Assembly: GCA_014650475.1 (NCBI GenBank)
Contig: BMVA01000006.1
Location: forward strand, 186,001-250,000
Direction of reading: 5' to 3'
DNA: 64,000 bases
Source of the DNA: Streptomyces albogriseolus
GTDB lineage: Bacteria; Actinomycetota; Actinomycetes; Streptomycetales; Streptomycetaceae
Shown: in pieces, positions 32,065 through 40,995 of the stretch
Position numbering within the stretch: the first letter of the stretch is position 1
Layout: each line of letters opens with the position of its first letter
Notes under the pieces: generated by a model
The model's input: the letters and a program-made list of their open reading frames with translations, nothing else
The model's database searches: none
What the model was told of the DNA's origin: nothing
Translations under genes and position numbers: made by a program

Positions 32065-34035
32065 TCACGGCGTGGGCCGCATCCGGAAGTCGTACCGCTC
32101 CGGCAGCGGCTCGTCCGTGAGCCGCGCCCACAGCCGCCCGATGACCTCGTCGCCCTCACGCAGGTCGGCGACCTCGAAGCCCGCGTCGAACACGGCGCGG
32201 GCCTCGTCCTGCCGTCCCTCGGCGAGCAGCAGCCCCGCCTCGATCAGCCGGAAGCGTCCGCGCGCCCGGGTGGCGGGCGCCAGCCGCTCCCACACCGACC
32301 GGGCGTCGGCCGTGCGCCCCACCGCGAGCAGCGCCTCGATCGCCTCCCGCCCGAGCGCGGCCACGACGGCGGTCCACTCCCCGGCCGTCCCGCCGCCCGC
32401 CTCCCCGGCCTCGCGGCACAGGTCGTCGAAGGCCAGCGCATAGCGGTCGGCGGCGCGTTCCGGGTGACGCTCCTCCCGGTCCGCGACGGCGAGGCAGCGC
32501 AGGACCGGCCAGGACGGGCCGTCGTGCGCCAGCCCCCGCTCCCAGCTGCGCACCGCCTGCGCCCGGTCGCCGCCGTGCCACTGGGCGACGCCCAGGTGGT
32601 ACTCGGTGAGCCCGGTCGCGGGCGCCGTCTCCAGCATGTCCCGCCAGTGCCGGGCGACCAGCGTCCCGCCGGGCGGCCGGCTGTCCGGAGACCCGGGGAA
32701 GGAACCGGCGCGCAGCAGATGCAGCCAGGGCTGCTGCTCCTCGCCCAGGGTGCTCTCGTCGAAGGGCGTGCCGGGCAGCTTCCAGCCGGTCCGCAGCACT
32801 TCGAGCGCGCCCCACCCGGACCCGGCGGCCAGCCGCTCGCCGGGGTCGGTGTCGGCGTACGGCAGCCAGGCCGTGTACGCCGCGTCGACGTCCGCGCGCG
32901 GCAGCACGCCCTCCAGCCGGGCCTCCGCCTCGTCCAGTACGGCGCCCCAGTCCCCTTCGCGCCGGGCTTCGAAGGGCCCGTACGCCTCCAGCCAGGACAC
33001 CTCGCTCTCCGGTTCCAGACGGACGTGCTCCAGCTGGGTGCGGGCGAGTCCGGCCTGGATCTCGCAGTAGCCGCCGCTGCCGGGCTCGGTGAGCCACTGC
33101 TGCCAGCTCCGTCCGCCGGGCCCGCGGCCCCACACGAACAGCTTCCGGCCGCGCAGGGTGTCGGTGGAGGTCTGCACGAGCCCGTGACCGTCGCCGTCCA
33201 GCGCGGCGATCCAGCGCCGGCGCGCCTCGGGGACCTCGTAGAAGTAGTCGGCGGCGTAGGTGCTGTTCGGGGGGTAGGTGCGGTCGACGCCGTCGTACTC
33301 GGGGACGGGGACGCGGCGCAGGCGCTGCTCGTAGCCGAAGTGGTACGCCTCCTCGGCGGGGGCGAGGACGCGGCAGTCCTCGGGGACGGCGATGTTGGAC
33401 CACCAGTACGTCGGCGCCTGCCTCTCGTGCGGATTGCGGATCCGCACGCCGACGTGCAGGAAGTCGGAGCCGTCCGGCAGCCACAGATCGACCTGGAAGG
33501 GCAGATCGCGCAGCCGCTCCCACTCCCACAGGCGCAGCATCTCCCCGCCGTCCGGGGCGGGGACACGGGCCGCGTGCACGGGCGAGCAGGACAGGGTGGT
33601 GTGGCCGGTCGCGCCGATGTTCCACTCGATGCCGCCGGAGAACCAGGCGCCGTTGAGCGCGAAGTTGGCCGGCTGGAACACCGGGTTCGCATAGAGCAGT
33701 TCACGGCCGGTGGGCTTGTGGACGAGGGAGGCGATCCGGCCGCCGAGACCGGGCAGGACGGTGGCGCGCAGCCGGTCGTTCTCGATGACCAGGGCGTCGA
33801 GGGACCGGGGCGCGCGGTCCCGGTCGTAGCCGTCGCGGACCGGGACCGGCAGCAGGCTGTGCAGCGGGGCGTAACCGATCTGCCGGGCCATGTCGCGCGG
33901 CAGGTCCTTCTTGTCACGGTCTTCGATGCGGTGCATCTCGTCGAGGGGACGCAGGGCGGGCAGCGGGTTGTCGGGGCCGAGGTGCGCGGCCGGCAGCGTG
34001 AGTACCTCATGTCGGATCGTCGTCACGATCTCCAT
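32065..34035 (-). CDS. DUF5107 domain protein with C-terminal TPR-like region
   Basis: 656 residues. The N-terminal two thirds (about 1-400) are DUF5107, a beta-sandwich domain related to galactose mutarotase/carbohydrate-binding families: VIENDRLRATVLPGLGGRIASLVHKPTGRELLYANPVFQPANFALN, GGIEWNIGATGHTTL and SYVYxxxPEARRR-like segments. The last 200 residues contain helix pairs such as WHGGDRAQAVRSWERGLAHDGPSWPVLRCLAVADREERHPERAADRYALAFDDL and LLLAEGRQDEARAVFDAGFEVADL, TPR-like. Similar proteins occur in sugar-degradation clusters. A role in binding a sugar or glycan is possible; no enzyme activity is claimed. Confidence 0.8.
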   Translation of the reverse strand: MEIVTTIRHEVLTLPAAHLGPDNPLPALRPLDEMHRIEDRDKKDLPRDMARQIGYAPLHSLLPVPVRDGYDRDRAPRSLDALVIENDRLRATVLPGLGGRIASLVHKPTGRELLYANPVFQPANFALNGAWFSGGIEWNIGATGHTTLSCSPVHAARVPAPDGGEMLRLWEWERLRDLPFQVDLWLPDGSDFLHVGVRIRNPHERQAPTYWWSNIAVPEDCRVLAPAEEAYHFGYEQRLRRVPVPEYDGVDRTYPPNSTYAADYFYEVPEARRRWIAALDGDGHGLVQTSTDTLRGRKLFVWGRGPGGRSWQQWLTEPGSGGYCEIQAGLARTQLEHVRLEPESEVSWLEAYGPFEARREGDWGAVLDEAEARLEGVLPRADVDAAYTAWLPYADTDPGERLAAGSGWGALEVLRTGWKLPGTPFDESTLGEEQQPWLHLLRAGSFPGSPDSRPPGGTLVARHWRDMLETAPATGLTEYHLGVAQWHGGDRAQAVRSWERGLAHDGPSWPVLRCLAVADREERHPERAADRYALAFDDLCREAGEAGGGTAGEWTAVVAALGREAIEALLAVGRTADARSVWERLAPATRARGRFRLIEAGLLLAEGRQDEARAVFDAGFEVADLREGDEVIGRLWARLTDEPLPERYDFRMRPTP

Positions 34036-34093
34036 GGAAGCCCTCGGACGCCCGCCTGAACAGAGGCCCGCGCCTGCGGTTTTCGGGGCGCGG

Positions 34094-34651
34094 TCAGTCG
34101 TCCCCGGTCAGCATCTCGCTGGTGAGCGCCCAGCGTTCGTGGTCGCGCCAGGCGCCGTCGATGTAGAGCATCTTCGGTGAGAAGCCCTCCTTGCGGAAGC
34201 CGCAGGCGCGGGCGAGGGCGATGGAGGCGGCGTTGCCCGGCTGCACGTTGATCTCCAGCCGGTGCAGCCGCATCGGCCCGAAGGCGTACCGCACGACCAG
34301 GTCCAGCGCCTCGCGCATCAGCCCGCGTCCGGCCGCGTGGGCGAAGGCTCCGTAGCCCAGGGCGCCGCAGAGGAACCCGCCCTCGACGATGTTGTTGATG
34401 TTGACGAAGCCGGCGAGGGCGCCGTCCGCCTCCTTCTCGCAGACCAGGAAACCCGCCTTGGCGGGGTCCTCGATCAGCCGCTGCGCGTAGGCGGCGTAGG
34501 CGGCCGGGGTGTCCGGCGGGAACAGCCAGGGGTGGTGCAGGTCCTTGCTCTCCCGGGCCCGCGCGGTGAACTCGGCGGCGTCGTCGTAGGTGAAATGGCG
34601 CAGGCCCACGCGGCGGCCTTCGGTGAGGTAACGGGAAGCGGTGTGCGGCAC
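34094..34651 (-). CDS. GNAT family N-acetyltransferase (RimJ/RimL-like)
   Basis: 185 residues. RRVGLRHFTYDDAAEFTARARES at the start and the acetyl-CoA motif region GALGYGAFAHAAGRGLMREALDLVVRYAFGPMRLHRLEINVQPGNAASIALARACGFRKEGF are typical of the RimJ/RimL branch. It acetylates an amino group of a protein terminus or small molecule. It lies 58 bases upstream of the DUF5107 gene and 37 bases downstream of the S66 peptidase, likely co-transcribed. Confidence 0.9.
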   Translation of the reverse strand: MPHTASRYLTEGRRVGLRHFTYDDAAEFTARARESKDLHHPWLFPPDTPAAYAAYAQRLIEDPAKAGFLVCEKEADGALAGFVNINNIVEGGFLCGALGYGAFAHAAGRGLMREALDLVVRYAFGPMRLHRLEINVQPGNAASIALARACGFRKEGFSPKMLYIDGAWRDHERWALTSEMLTGDD

Positions 34652-34688
34652 CCTGTCACCCTACGACGCCTGCCCGGCGCCGCCGCGT

Positions 34689-35621
34689 TCAGCTCAGCGC
34701 CGGTTCGTCCAGCGTCAGCGTGCCCGCGTCCGCGTCCAGTTCGGCCGCGACGCCGAACGGCAGCGTGAGCGCGTCGTCGCAGTGGCCGAAGCCGAACTGC
34801 TCGGCCACCGGCACCCCCAGCCCGCCGAGCCGGTCCACGAGCAGCGTCCGCACCGTGTCGTACGGGTCGCACTCCGCCCAGGAGCCCAGCAGCAGCCCGG
34901 CCACGCCGTCGAGCATCCCGGCGCGCAGCAGCTGGGTCAGGTAGCGGTCGAGGCGGTAGGTCTCCTCCCCCACGTCCTCCAGGCACAGCAGTCCGCCGCG
35001 CGCGGAGTCGCGGGTGTGCGGGGTGCCGATGCCGCCGGCGATCAGGGAGAGACAGCCGCCGAGCGTCACCCCCCGGGCGCGTCCCGGGACCAGCGCGGTG
35101 CCGTCGGAGCGGATCGTGCGCACCGACTCGGGGTCGAACAGGGTGGCCCGCAGATGCTCCTGGGCACGCGCGCTCTTGACGAAGTCGGCGCCCGCGGCCA
35201 TCGGCCCGTGCAGCGTGACCAGGCCGAGCCGCACCGCGAACGCCTCGTGCAGCGTGGTGATGTCGCTGAACCCGACGAACACCTTGGGCCCCGCCGCCCG
35301 CATCGCCTCCCAGTCGAGGGCGTCGGCCATGCGCTGTGCGCCGTAGCCGCCGCGCGCGCAGATCACCGCGTCGACGGCCGGGTCGCACCAGGCGCGCTGC
35401 AGATCGGCGGCACGGTCGGCGTCGGCGCCGGCCAGGTACCCCAGCTCGCCGTGCCGGTCGAGGACGTGCGGGGCGGCGACGGGGTCGAGGCCCCAGCCGC
35501 GCAGCACGTCGAGCCCGGCCGCGAGCCGCTCCTCGGGAATGGGTCCGCTGGGGGCGACCACGGCCACCCGGGCGCCGGGGGCGAGGCGGGGCGGCCGCCG
35601 CAGCGGAGTCAGGGTGCTCAC
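34689..35621 (-). CDS. LD-carboxypeptidase (peptidase family S66)
   Basis: 310 residues, S66 LD-carboxypeptidase, which releases the terminal D-Ala from murein tetrapeptides (L-meso-DAP or L-Lys to D-Ala bond) in peptidoglycan recycling. Motifs: VAVVAPSGPIPEERL at the start, VICARGGYGAQRM, FVGFSDITTLHEAF with the nucleophile Ser, and VTLGGCLSLIAGGIGTPH. The GTG start at 35621 overlaps the S9 peptidase stop (GTGA). There is no signal peptide, so it acts in the cytoplasm. The microcin-C immunity branch (MccF) is related but has a different context. Confidence 0.93.
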   Translation of the reverse strand: MSTLTPLRRPPRLAPGARVAVVAPSGPIPEERLAAGLDVLRGWGLDPVAAPHVLDRHGELGYLAGADADRAADLQRAWCDPAVDAVICARGGYGAQRMADALDWEAMRAAGPKVFVGFSDITTLHEAFAVRLGLVTLHGPMAAGADFVKSARAQEHLRATLFDPESVRTIRSDGTALVPGRARGVTLGGCLSLIAGGIGTPHTRDSARGGLLCLEDVGEETYRLDRYLTQLLRAGMLDGVAGLLLGSWAECDPYDTVRTLLVDRLGGLGVPVAEQFGFGHCDDALTLPFGVAAELDADAGTLTLDEPALS

Positions 35622-37570
35622 GGCTTCAGCTCCAGGACCGGGATGCCGGGCGTCTTCAGCCCGAACACCTGCGCGTACAGGGACAGCTCGGCCTCCAGGG
35701 CGCGCACCATGGTCTCCGCGCGGCGGAAGCCGTGGCCCTCGCCCTCGAAGGTGAGGTAGGCGTGCGGGACGCCCCGGCCGGCCAGCCGGTCCAGGAACCG
35801 CTCGCACTGCACGGGCGGGCAGATCACATCGTCCAGGCCCTGGAGCAGCAGGAACGGCGCGCCGAGCCGGTCGGCGTGGGTGACGGGCGAGCGCTCCTCG
35901 TACCGCTCGGGCACGTCGGCGCGCGGCCCGATCAGCGTCTCGAGGTACTGCGACTCGAAGTCGTGGGTCTCCCCGGTGCCCCAGCCGGTGAGGTCGAGCA
36001 CCGGGTAGACGATCGTGCCGCAGGCGTAGACGTCGGTGGTGGTGAGGGAGGCCGCGGTGGTCCAGCCGCCGGCGCTGCCGCCGCGGACCGCGAGCCGGTC
36101 CGGGTCGGCGGTGCCCTCCTCGGCGAGGGCCCGCGCGACGGCGGCGCAGTCCTCGACGTCGACCACGCCCCACTGGCCGCGCAACCGGTTGCGGTACGCG
36201 CGGCCGTAGCCGGTGGAGCCGCCGTAGTTGACCTCGGCGACGCCGATGCCGCGCGAGGTGAAGTAGGCGATCTCCAGGTCGAGGACCAGCGGGAAGCGGC
36301 CGGTGGGGCCGCCGTGCGCCCAGATCACGTACGGGGGCAGCTCACCGTCGGGGCCGGCGCAGTCCGGGTTGCGCGGCGGGTACACCTGGGCGTGGATCTC
36401 CCGGCCGCCGGGTCCGGTGAAGGTGCGCACCTCGGGCTCGGGGTAGCAGGCGGGGTCCACGGCGTCGCGGTGGGCGGCGCCGATCACGCGGGCCCGGCCG
36501 GTGCGGGTGTCCAGTTCCACGACCTCGTAGGAGCTGTGCGGGCTCGCACCGACGGCGACGACCCGCTCGCCGAGCGCGGCGAGGGTGGGGCCGAACTCGC
36601 TCCACGGTCCTGCGGCGTCGACGACCTCGCAGCTCTCCGGGTCGAGCACGCCGAGCCTCTGGGCGCCCTTGCCGTGCAGGACGGCGATCAGCCCGCCGTC
36701 CAGCGGGGCGAACCAGCGCTGGCCCAGCTTCCACAGCGGCCCGGCGAACTCCTCGGGGCGCGGGCAGACCGGCTCGCCGTCCCGGTAGAGGTTCCACCAG
36801 CCGGTGCGGTCGCTCGCGTACAGCAGGCGGTTGTCGTGGGTCCAGTCGGCCTGGGGGACGGACTCCTCGGGCCCGCCGGCCACGGTGCGGGCGCCGGTCA
36901 GGGTGCCGTCCGCGGCGACGTCGGCGACGATCAGCTCGGTGCCGTCCCAGGGCATGCGGGGGTGGTCCCAGCCGATCCAGGCGGCGCGCGTCCCGTCGGG
37001 CGAGAGCCGCGGTCCCGTGACGAACCGGTGCCGCTCCCCGGTCAGCTCGCGTACCGCGCCCCGGTCCTCGGCGGCGGACCCGTCGAGGGGCACGGCGGCG
37101 AGCACCCGGCGCACGTCGCTCGGGCCGTCGCCGGTGAACTCCTCCAGGACGCACCACACCTCGCCGCGCTCCGGCAGCACGACGGGCTCGGCCCAGCGGA
37201 GCCCCGGCCCGACCGGGGACACCGGGGTGAGCGGGCGCGGCTCGGCGCCCGGCTCCCAGCGGTAGAGGCGCTGGTCGGGGAAGTGCGCGAACACCACGAG
37301 CGGCACGCCGTCGCGCACGGCGCCGGCCCAGGGGTGGCCGCCGTACTCGATGACGCGGCTGCGGACGTTCCACGGCGCGGGCAGGACGGACTCCTCGGTG
37401 CCGTCCGGGTGCCGCCGCACCAGGGTGCGCCGGCCCGCCTCGGCGGGCCGGGGCTCGGTCCACCACACCTCGTCGCCGACGAAGCCCACGTACTCGGGGC
37501 TGCCGTCGTGGGCCGCGGCCGTCGCCGCGTCGACGGGCGAGGGCCACTCGCCGTACGCCAGGGTCTGCAC
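35618..37570 (-). CDS. S9-family prolyl oligopeptidase-like serine peptidase
   Basis: 650 residues. The N-terminal beta-propeller is followed by a C-terminal alpha/beta hydrolase domain with the nucleophile motif GGSAGGW, Asp in LLQGLDDVICPP and His in FEGEGHGF, and PPRNPDC..WAHGGPTGRFPL upstream. It hydrolyses small peptides, as in dipeptidyl- or acylaminoacyl-peptidases. GTG at 37570 is chosen because GGGGGAGACA precedes it. It overlaps the S66 gene downstream and stands 16 bases after the M20 stop, so all are one operon. Confidence 0.9.
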   Translation of the reverse strand: MQTLAYGEWPSPVDAATAAAHDGSPEYVGFVGDEVWWTEPRPAEAGRRTLVRRHPDGTEESVLPAPWNVRSRVIEYGGHPWAGAVRDGVPLVVFAHFPDQRLYRWEPGAEPRPLTPVSPVGPGLRWAEPVVLPERGEVWCVLEEFTGDGPSDVRRVLAAVPLDGSAAEDRGAVRELTGERHRFVTGPRLSPDGTRAAWIGWDHPRMPWDGTELIVADVAADGTLTGARTVAGGPEESVPQADWTHDNRLLYASDRTGWWNLYRDGEPVCPRPEEFAGPLWKLGQRWFAPLDGGLIAVLHGKGAQRLGVLDPESCEVVDAAGPWSEFGPTLAALGERVVAVGASPHSSYEVVELDTRTGRARVIGAAHRDAVDPACYPEPEVRTFTGPGGREIHAQVYPPRNPDCAGPDGELPPYVIWAHGGPTGRFPLVLDLEIAYFTSRGIGVAEVNYGGSTGYGRAYRNRLRGQWGVVDVEDCAAVARALAEEGTADPDRLAVRGGSAGGWTTAASLTTTDVYACGTIVYPVLDLTGWGTGETHDFESQYLETLIGPRADVPERYEERSPVTHADRLGAPFLLLQGLDDVICPPVQCERFLDRLAGRGVPHAYLTFEGEGHGFRRAETMVRALEAELSLYAQVFGLKTPGIPVLELKP

Positions 37571-37586
37571 TGTCTCCCCCACTCGC

Positions 37587-38891
37587 TCAGGCCGACCGCA
37601 GGAACCGGTCGAGCACCTGGACACCGAACTGGAGCGCCTCGACCGGCACGCGCTCGTCCACGCCGTGGAAGAGGGCCTGGTAGTCGAAGCCCTCGGGCAG
37701 CTTCAGCGGCGCGAAGCCGTACCCGGTGATGCCGAGCCGGGCGAACTGCTTGGCGTCCGTGCCTCCGGACATGCAGTACGGCACCGTGTACGCCTCGGGC
37801 GCGAACGCCTGCACGGCCTCCCGCATCGCGGCGAACGTCGGGGAGTCCACCGGCGCCTGGAGGGCGATCTCGCGGTGGGCGAACTCCCAGTCGACGTCGG
37901 GGCCGGTGAGCCGGTCCATGGTGGCCCGGAACTCGTCCTCGGTGTCCGGCAGGAACCGTCCGTCGACGTGCGCCACGGCCTCGCCGGGGATCACGTTGAC
38001 CTTGTAGCCGGCGTCGAGCATCGTCGGGTTGCTGCTGTTGCGGACGGTGGCCTCGACGAGCTTGGCCGCCCCGCCGAGCTTGTCCAGCAGGGCGTCCACG
38101 TCGGACAGGTCGGTCTCGATGCCGTACACGGCGGCGATCTCGGTCAGCGCGGCGCGCACCGTCGGCGTGAGCCGCAGCGGCCACTCGTGCTCGCCGATGC
38201 GGGTGACGGCGGCGGCGAGGCGGGTGACCGCGTTCTCCCGGTTGACCTTGGAGCCGTGTCCGGCCCGGCCGCGGGCGGTGAGCCGCATCCAGCCGGTGCC
38301 GCGCTCGCCGGCCCCGATGGGGTAGAACTGCCGGCCCTGCCCGTCGTGGAAGGTGTACGCGCCGGACTCGCTGACGCCTTCGGTGCAGCCCTCGAAGAGG
38401 TGCGGGTGCCGGTCGGCGAGGAACCCCGCGCCGTCCGCGGCGCTGGCCTCCTCGTCGGCGGTGAACGCGATGACGATGTCCCGGCGCGGCCGCACGCCCT
38501 CGCGGGCCCAGGAGCGCACCACGGACAGGATCATCGCGTCCATGTTCTTCATGTCGACGGCGCCGCGTCCCCAGACCACGCCGTCGCGGACCTCCCCGGA
38601 GAAGGGGTGCACGCTCCAGTCGGCGGGCTCGGCCGGGACGACGTCCAGGTGACCGTGGAGCAGCAGCGCGTCGGCCGACGGGTCGGTGCCCTCCAGCCGC
38701 GCCACGACGTTGGTCCGGCCCAGGGTGCGCTCCAGCATGACCGGCTCCAGGCCGGCCTCGGCGAGCCGCGCCGCCGCGTATTCGGCGGCGGGACGCTCCT
38801 GGCAGTCGCCCCCGCCCCGGTTCGTCGTGTCGATCCTGATGAGGTCGGACGTGAAGGTCACGACCTCGTCCAGGGCGAGCTGGTCAGCCAT
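37587..38891 (-). CDS. M20/M25/M40 family metallopeptidase
   Basis: 434 residues. Metal ligands: LLLHGHLDVVPAEPADW (His and Asp), GRGAVDMKNMDA (bridging Asp), FTADEEASA (Glu-Glu), and C-terminal GGTDAKQFARLG and LFHGVDERVP (His). A dimerisation lobe (GRAGHGSKVNRENAVTRLA) lies between. It is a di-zinc exopeptidase, for dipeptides or N-acyl amino acids. It overlaps the M55 stop by eight bases and precedes the S9 gene. Confidence 0.93.
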   Translation of the reverse strand: MADQLALDEVVTFTSDLIRIDTTNRGGGDCQERPAAEYAAARLAEAGLEPVMLERTLGRTNVVARLEGTDPSADALLLHGHLDVVPAEPADWSVHPFSGEVRDGVVWGRGAVDMKNMDAMILSVVRSWAREGVRPRRDIVIAFTADEEASAADGAGFLADRHPHLFEGCTEGVSESGAYTFHDGQGRQFYPIGAGERGTGWMRLTARGRAGHGSKVNRENAVTRLAAAVTRIGEHEWPLRLTPTVRAALTEIAAVYGIETDLSDVDALLDKLGGAAKLVEATVRNSSNPTMLDAGYKVNVIPGEAVAHVDGRFLPDTEDEFRATMDRLTGPDVDWEFAHREIALQAPVDSPTFAAMREAVQAFAPEAYTVPYCMSGGTDAKQFARLGITGYGFAPLKLPEGFDYQALFHGVDERVPVEALQFGVQVLDRFLRSA

Positions 38892-39717
38892 ACTGCTCCT
38901 CCACCGCGGCCGAGGCGATCGTGGTGACCGCCTTGAAGGTGCGGATTGCGTCGTACATGGTCTCGCTGGTGTAGATCACCTTGCGCTCGCCGCTCCGGGT
39001 CACGCCCGGCACGACGGTGACGGCGCCGGCCAGGTGCTCGGCGTCGAACTCCACCGCCACGGTGAAGGGGCCGCCCCGGACCGGCTCCCGGCGCACCGCC
39101 AGCGCGGCCGCCTCCTCGGCCGCCGCGCGGATGTCGGCGGCCGTCCTGGACGGGGTGCGGCACACGGCGGCGTACCGCGACACATGGTCCTTCACGGCGA
39201 CCTTCAGCGCCTCGGGCGCGTACCCCAGGGCGTCCTCGCAGGCCACGTCGTCGCCGGTGACGAGGATCACCGGGACTCCGTACTCGGCGGCCACGTGCGC
39301 GTTGAGCAGGCCCTCGCTGGCGCGCACGTCGTTGAGCCACACGCCGGTGATGGAGTTGGCGAGGAAGGTGTGCGCGAGGACGCCTTCCATGCCGGCGCCC
39401 GCGTGGTAGCCGACGAAGGCGACGCCGTCGACGTCGCCGTGCTGCACGCCCTCCACCATGGACAGCGCCTTGTGCCGGCCGGTGAGCATCTCGGCGCGCT
39501 CGTCGAGCCGCTCCAGCAGCAGGTTGCGCATGGTCCAGTGGGCCTCGTTGATCAGCACCTCGTCGGCGCCGCCGTCGAAGAAGCCCCGCACGGCGGCGTC
39601 CACGTCGGAGGTGAACATCGACCGGCAGCGCTCCCACTGGGGCGTCCCCGGCAGGACGTCGGCCGGCCAGGTGACACCGGTGGCGCCCTCCATGTCGGCG
39701 CTGATGAGGATCTTCAT
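38884..39717 (-). CDS. D-aminopeptidase DppA family (M55)
   Basis: 277 residues, M55 zinc-dependent D-aminopeptidase as in Bacillus DppA, which cleaves N-terminal D-amino acids, notably D-Ala-D-Ala-type peptides. Motifs: MKILISADMEGATGV (metal ligands), DEVLINEAHWTMRN with Glu and His, and GTGMEGVLAHTFLANSITGVWLND-like central parts. The ATG at 39717 is preferred over a GTG nine bases earlier because the family starts MKI. It is the first gene of the peptidase operon and has a DasR-type site 54 bases in front of it. Confidence 0.93.
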   Translation of the reverse strand: MKILISADMEGATGVTWPADVLPGTPQWERCRSMFTSDVDAAVRGFFDGGADEVLINEAHWTMRNLLLERLDERAEMLTGRHKALSMVEGVQHGDVDGVAFVGYHAGAGMEGVLAHTFLANSITGVWLNDVRASEGLLNAHVAAEYGVPVILVTGDDVACEDALGYAPEALKVAVKDHVSRYAAVCRTPSRTAADIRAAAEEAAALAVRREPVRGGPFTVAVEFDAEHLAGAVTVVPGVTRSGERKVIYTSETMYDAIRTFKAVTTIASAAVEEQYG

Positions 39718-39770
39718 GGCGCACACGCTACGTGGTCCCGTATCGCTCGGGCCACCCTGTGGACGACTTC

Positions 39771-39786
39771 ACTGGTCCAGACCACT
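39771..39786. promoter_or_regulatory. DasR-type dre operator
   Basis: ACTGGTCCAGACCACT differs from the published dre consensus ACTGGTCTAGACCACT at one central base. It is symmetric across TGGTC-CA-GACCA. It lies between the divergent M55 peptidase (54 bases to its ATG) and the SDR gene (105 bases). DasR, a GntR regulator, responds to glucosamine-6-phosphate, which would tie this operon to aminosugar or cell-wall turnover. Binding is inferred. Confidence 0.75.
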
Positions 39787-39891
39787 GACGCCCTCCGCGT
39801 GCCTCGGACCACACCGCCCGACCTGCGCGGATGCCGGGCCGGACCTACGGTGAACGGGACGAACGCCCGCCACGGAGCACAGGAGCGTCGC

Positions 39892-40785
39892 ATGCCGGAG
39901 ACCCCGAACCCGCTGGACGGAAGGACCGCCGTCGTCACCGGCGCGGCCCGCGGATTGGGCGCGGCGATGGCCCGCGAGCTGTCCTCGCGGGGCATGAAGG
40001 TGGCACTGCTCGGGCGGGAGGAGCGGACGCTGCGGCAGGTGCGGGACGAACTGCCGGGCGAGGGCGGCTGCTGGGAGGTCGACGTCACGGACGACCGGGG
40101 TCTCGCGGAGACCGGGGCGGACATCCGGGCCCGTCTCGGGCCGCCGTCCGTCGTCGTCGCCAACGCGGGGGTGGCCGAGGGCGGGCCGTTCGCCGAGTCC
40201 GACCCGGCGGTGTGGCGGCGGGTGATCGAGGTGAACCTGATCGGCAGCGCGGCCACCGCCCGCACGTTCATCGGCGATCTGACCGTCACCGGCGGCTACT
40301 TCCTCCAGGTGGCGTCGCTGGCGTCGATCGGCTCGGCGCCGATGATGAGCGCGTACTGCGCGTCCAAGGCGGGCGTCGAGTCGTTCGCGCACTCGCTGCG
40401 GGCGGAGATGGCGCACCGTCATGTGGCCGTGGGCATCGCCTACATCAACTGGACCGACACCGACATGATCCGCGGTGTGGACGAGCACGCGGTGCTGCGC
40501 GAACTGCGCGGCCACATGCCGCCGCCCGCGCGGAAGGTGTACCCGGCGGAGCATGTCGCGCGGCGGCTGTCGGACGCGGTGCAGCGGCGGCGCCCGTCGG
40601 TGTACGTGCCCGGGTGGCTGCGCGCGACCCAGCTGGTGCGGGGGGCGATGCCGCCGGTGGTGACGGCGCTGTCCCGGCGTGAACTGCCGCGGCTGGCCGC
40701 CGCCGAGCCGTTCGAGGCGACCGGGTTGCTGGGCGCCGGGGGTCTCGCGGACCAGGCCGCCGCCCGGAACCGCCGGACGCCCTGA
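39892..40785 (+). CDS. Short-chain dehydrogenase/reductase
   Basis: 297 residues. The NAD(P) motif is VVTGAARGLGAAMA with nearby Arg that would select NADP(H), NANAG-like VVVANAGVAEG, and the catalytic triad visible as VASLASIGSAP and YCASK (Tyr and Lys). The C-terminal tail with RPSVYVPGWLRATQLVRGAMPP is common in membrane- or lipid-related SDRs. The substrate is unknown. ATG at 39892 has AGGAGCG at good spacing. It is divergent from the peptidase operon and shares the dre region. Confidence 0.9.
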   Translation: MPETPNPLDGRTAVVTGAARGLGAAMARELSSRGMKVALLGREERTLRQVRDELPGEGGCWEVDVTDDRGLAETGADIRARLGPPSVVVANAGVAEGGPFAESDPAVWRRVIEVNLIGSAATARTFIGDLTVTGGYFLQVASLASIGSAPMMSAYCASKAGVESFAHSLRAEMAHRHVAVGIAYINWTDTDMIRGVDEHAVLRELRGHMPPPARKVYPAEHVARRLSDAVQRRRPSVYVPGWLRATQLVRGAMPPVVTALSRRELPRLAAAEPFEATGLLGAGGLADQAAARNRRTP

Positions 40786-40839
40786 CCGGCCCGCCCTCCT
40801 CCACACGCTTCCCTTCCTCGCGTCGCAACGACGTGTGCA

Positions 40840-40923
40840 GACACCACGGTTGAGCGGTGTCACGTATGTGCGAGCCACATTGTGGCCGGATCTGACCGGG
40901 ATCACACTTCCGGTTACCGCTCA
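40840..40923 (+). promoter_or_regulatory. Promoter-region symmetric elements of the Liv transporter
   Basis: Three inverted repeats sit upstream of the transporter: GACACC-N10-GGTGTC (40840-40861), GCCACA-T-TGTGGC (40874-40886) and the wide TGAGCGGT (40851-40858) / ACCGCTCA (40916-40923) pair. They look like operator sequences, but no known consensus fits. A promoter was not confidently placed among them. Confidence 0.35.
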
Positions 40924-40995
40924 GCGCACAGTGATCACCCGTGACGGATCGTGCCGCTGGCGTCGTCCGCCGTCGCACCGAGGAGCCGTACGGTC

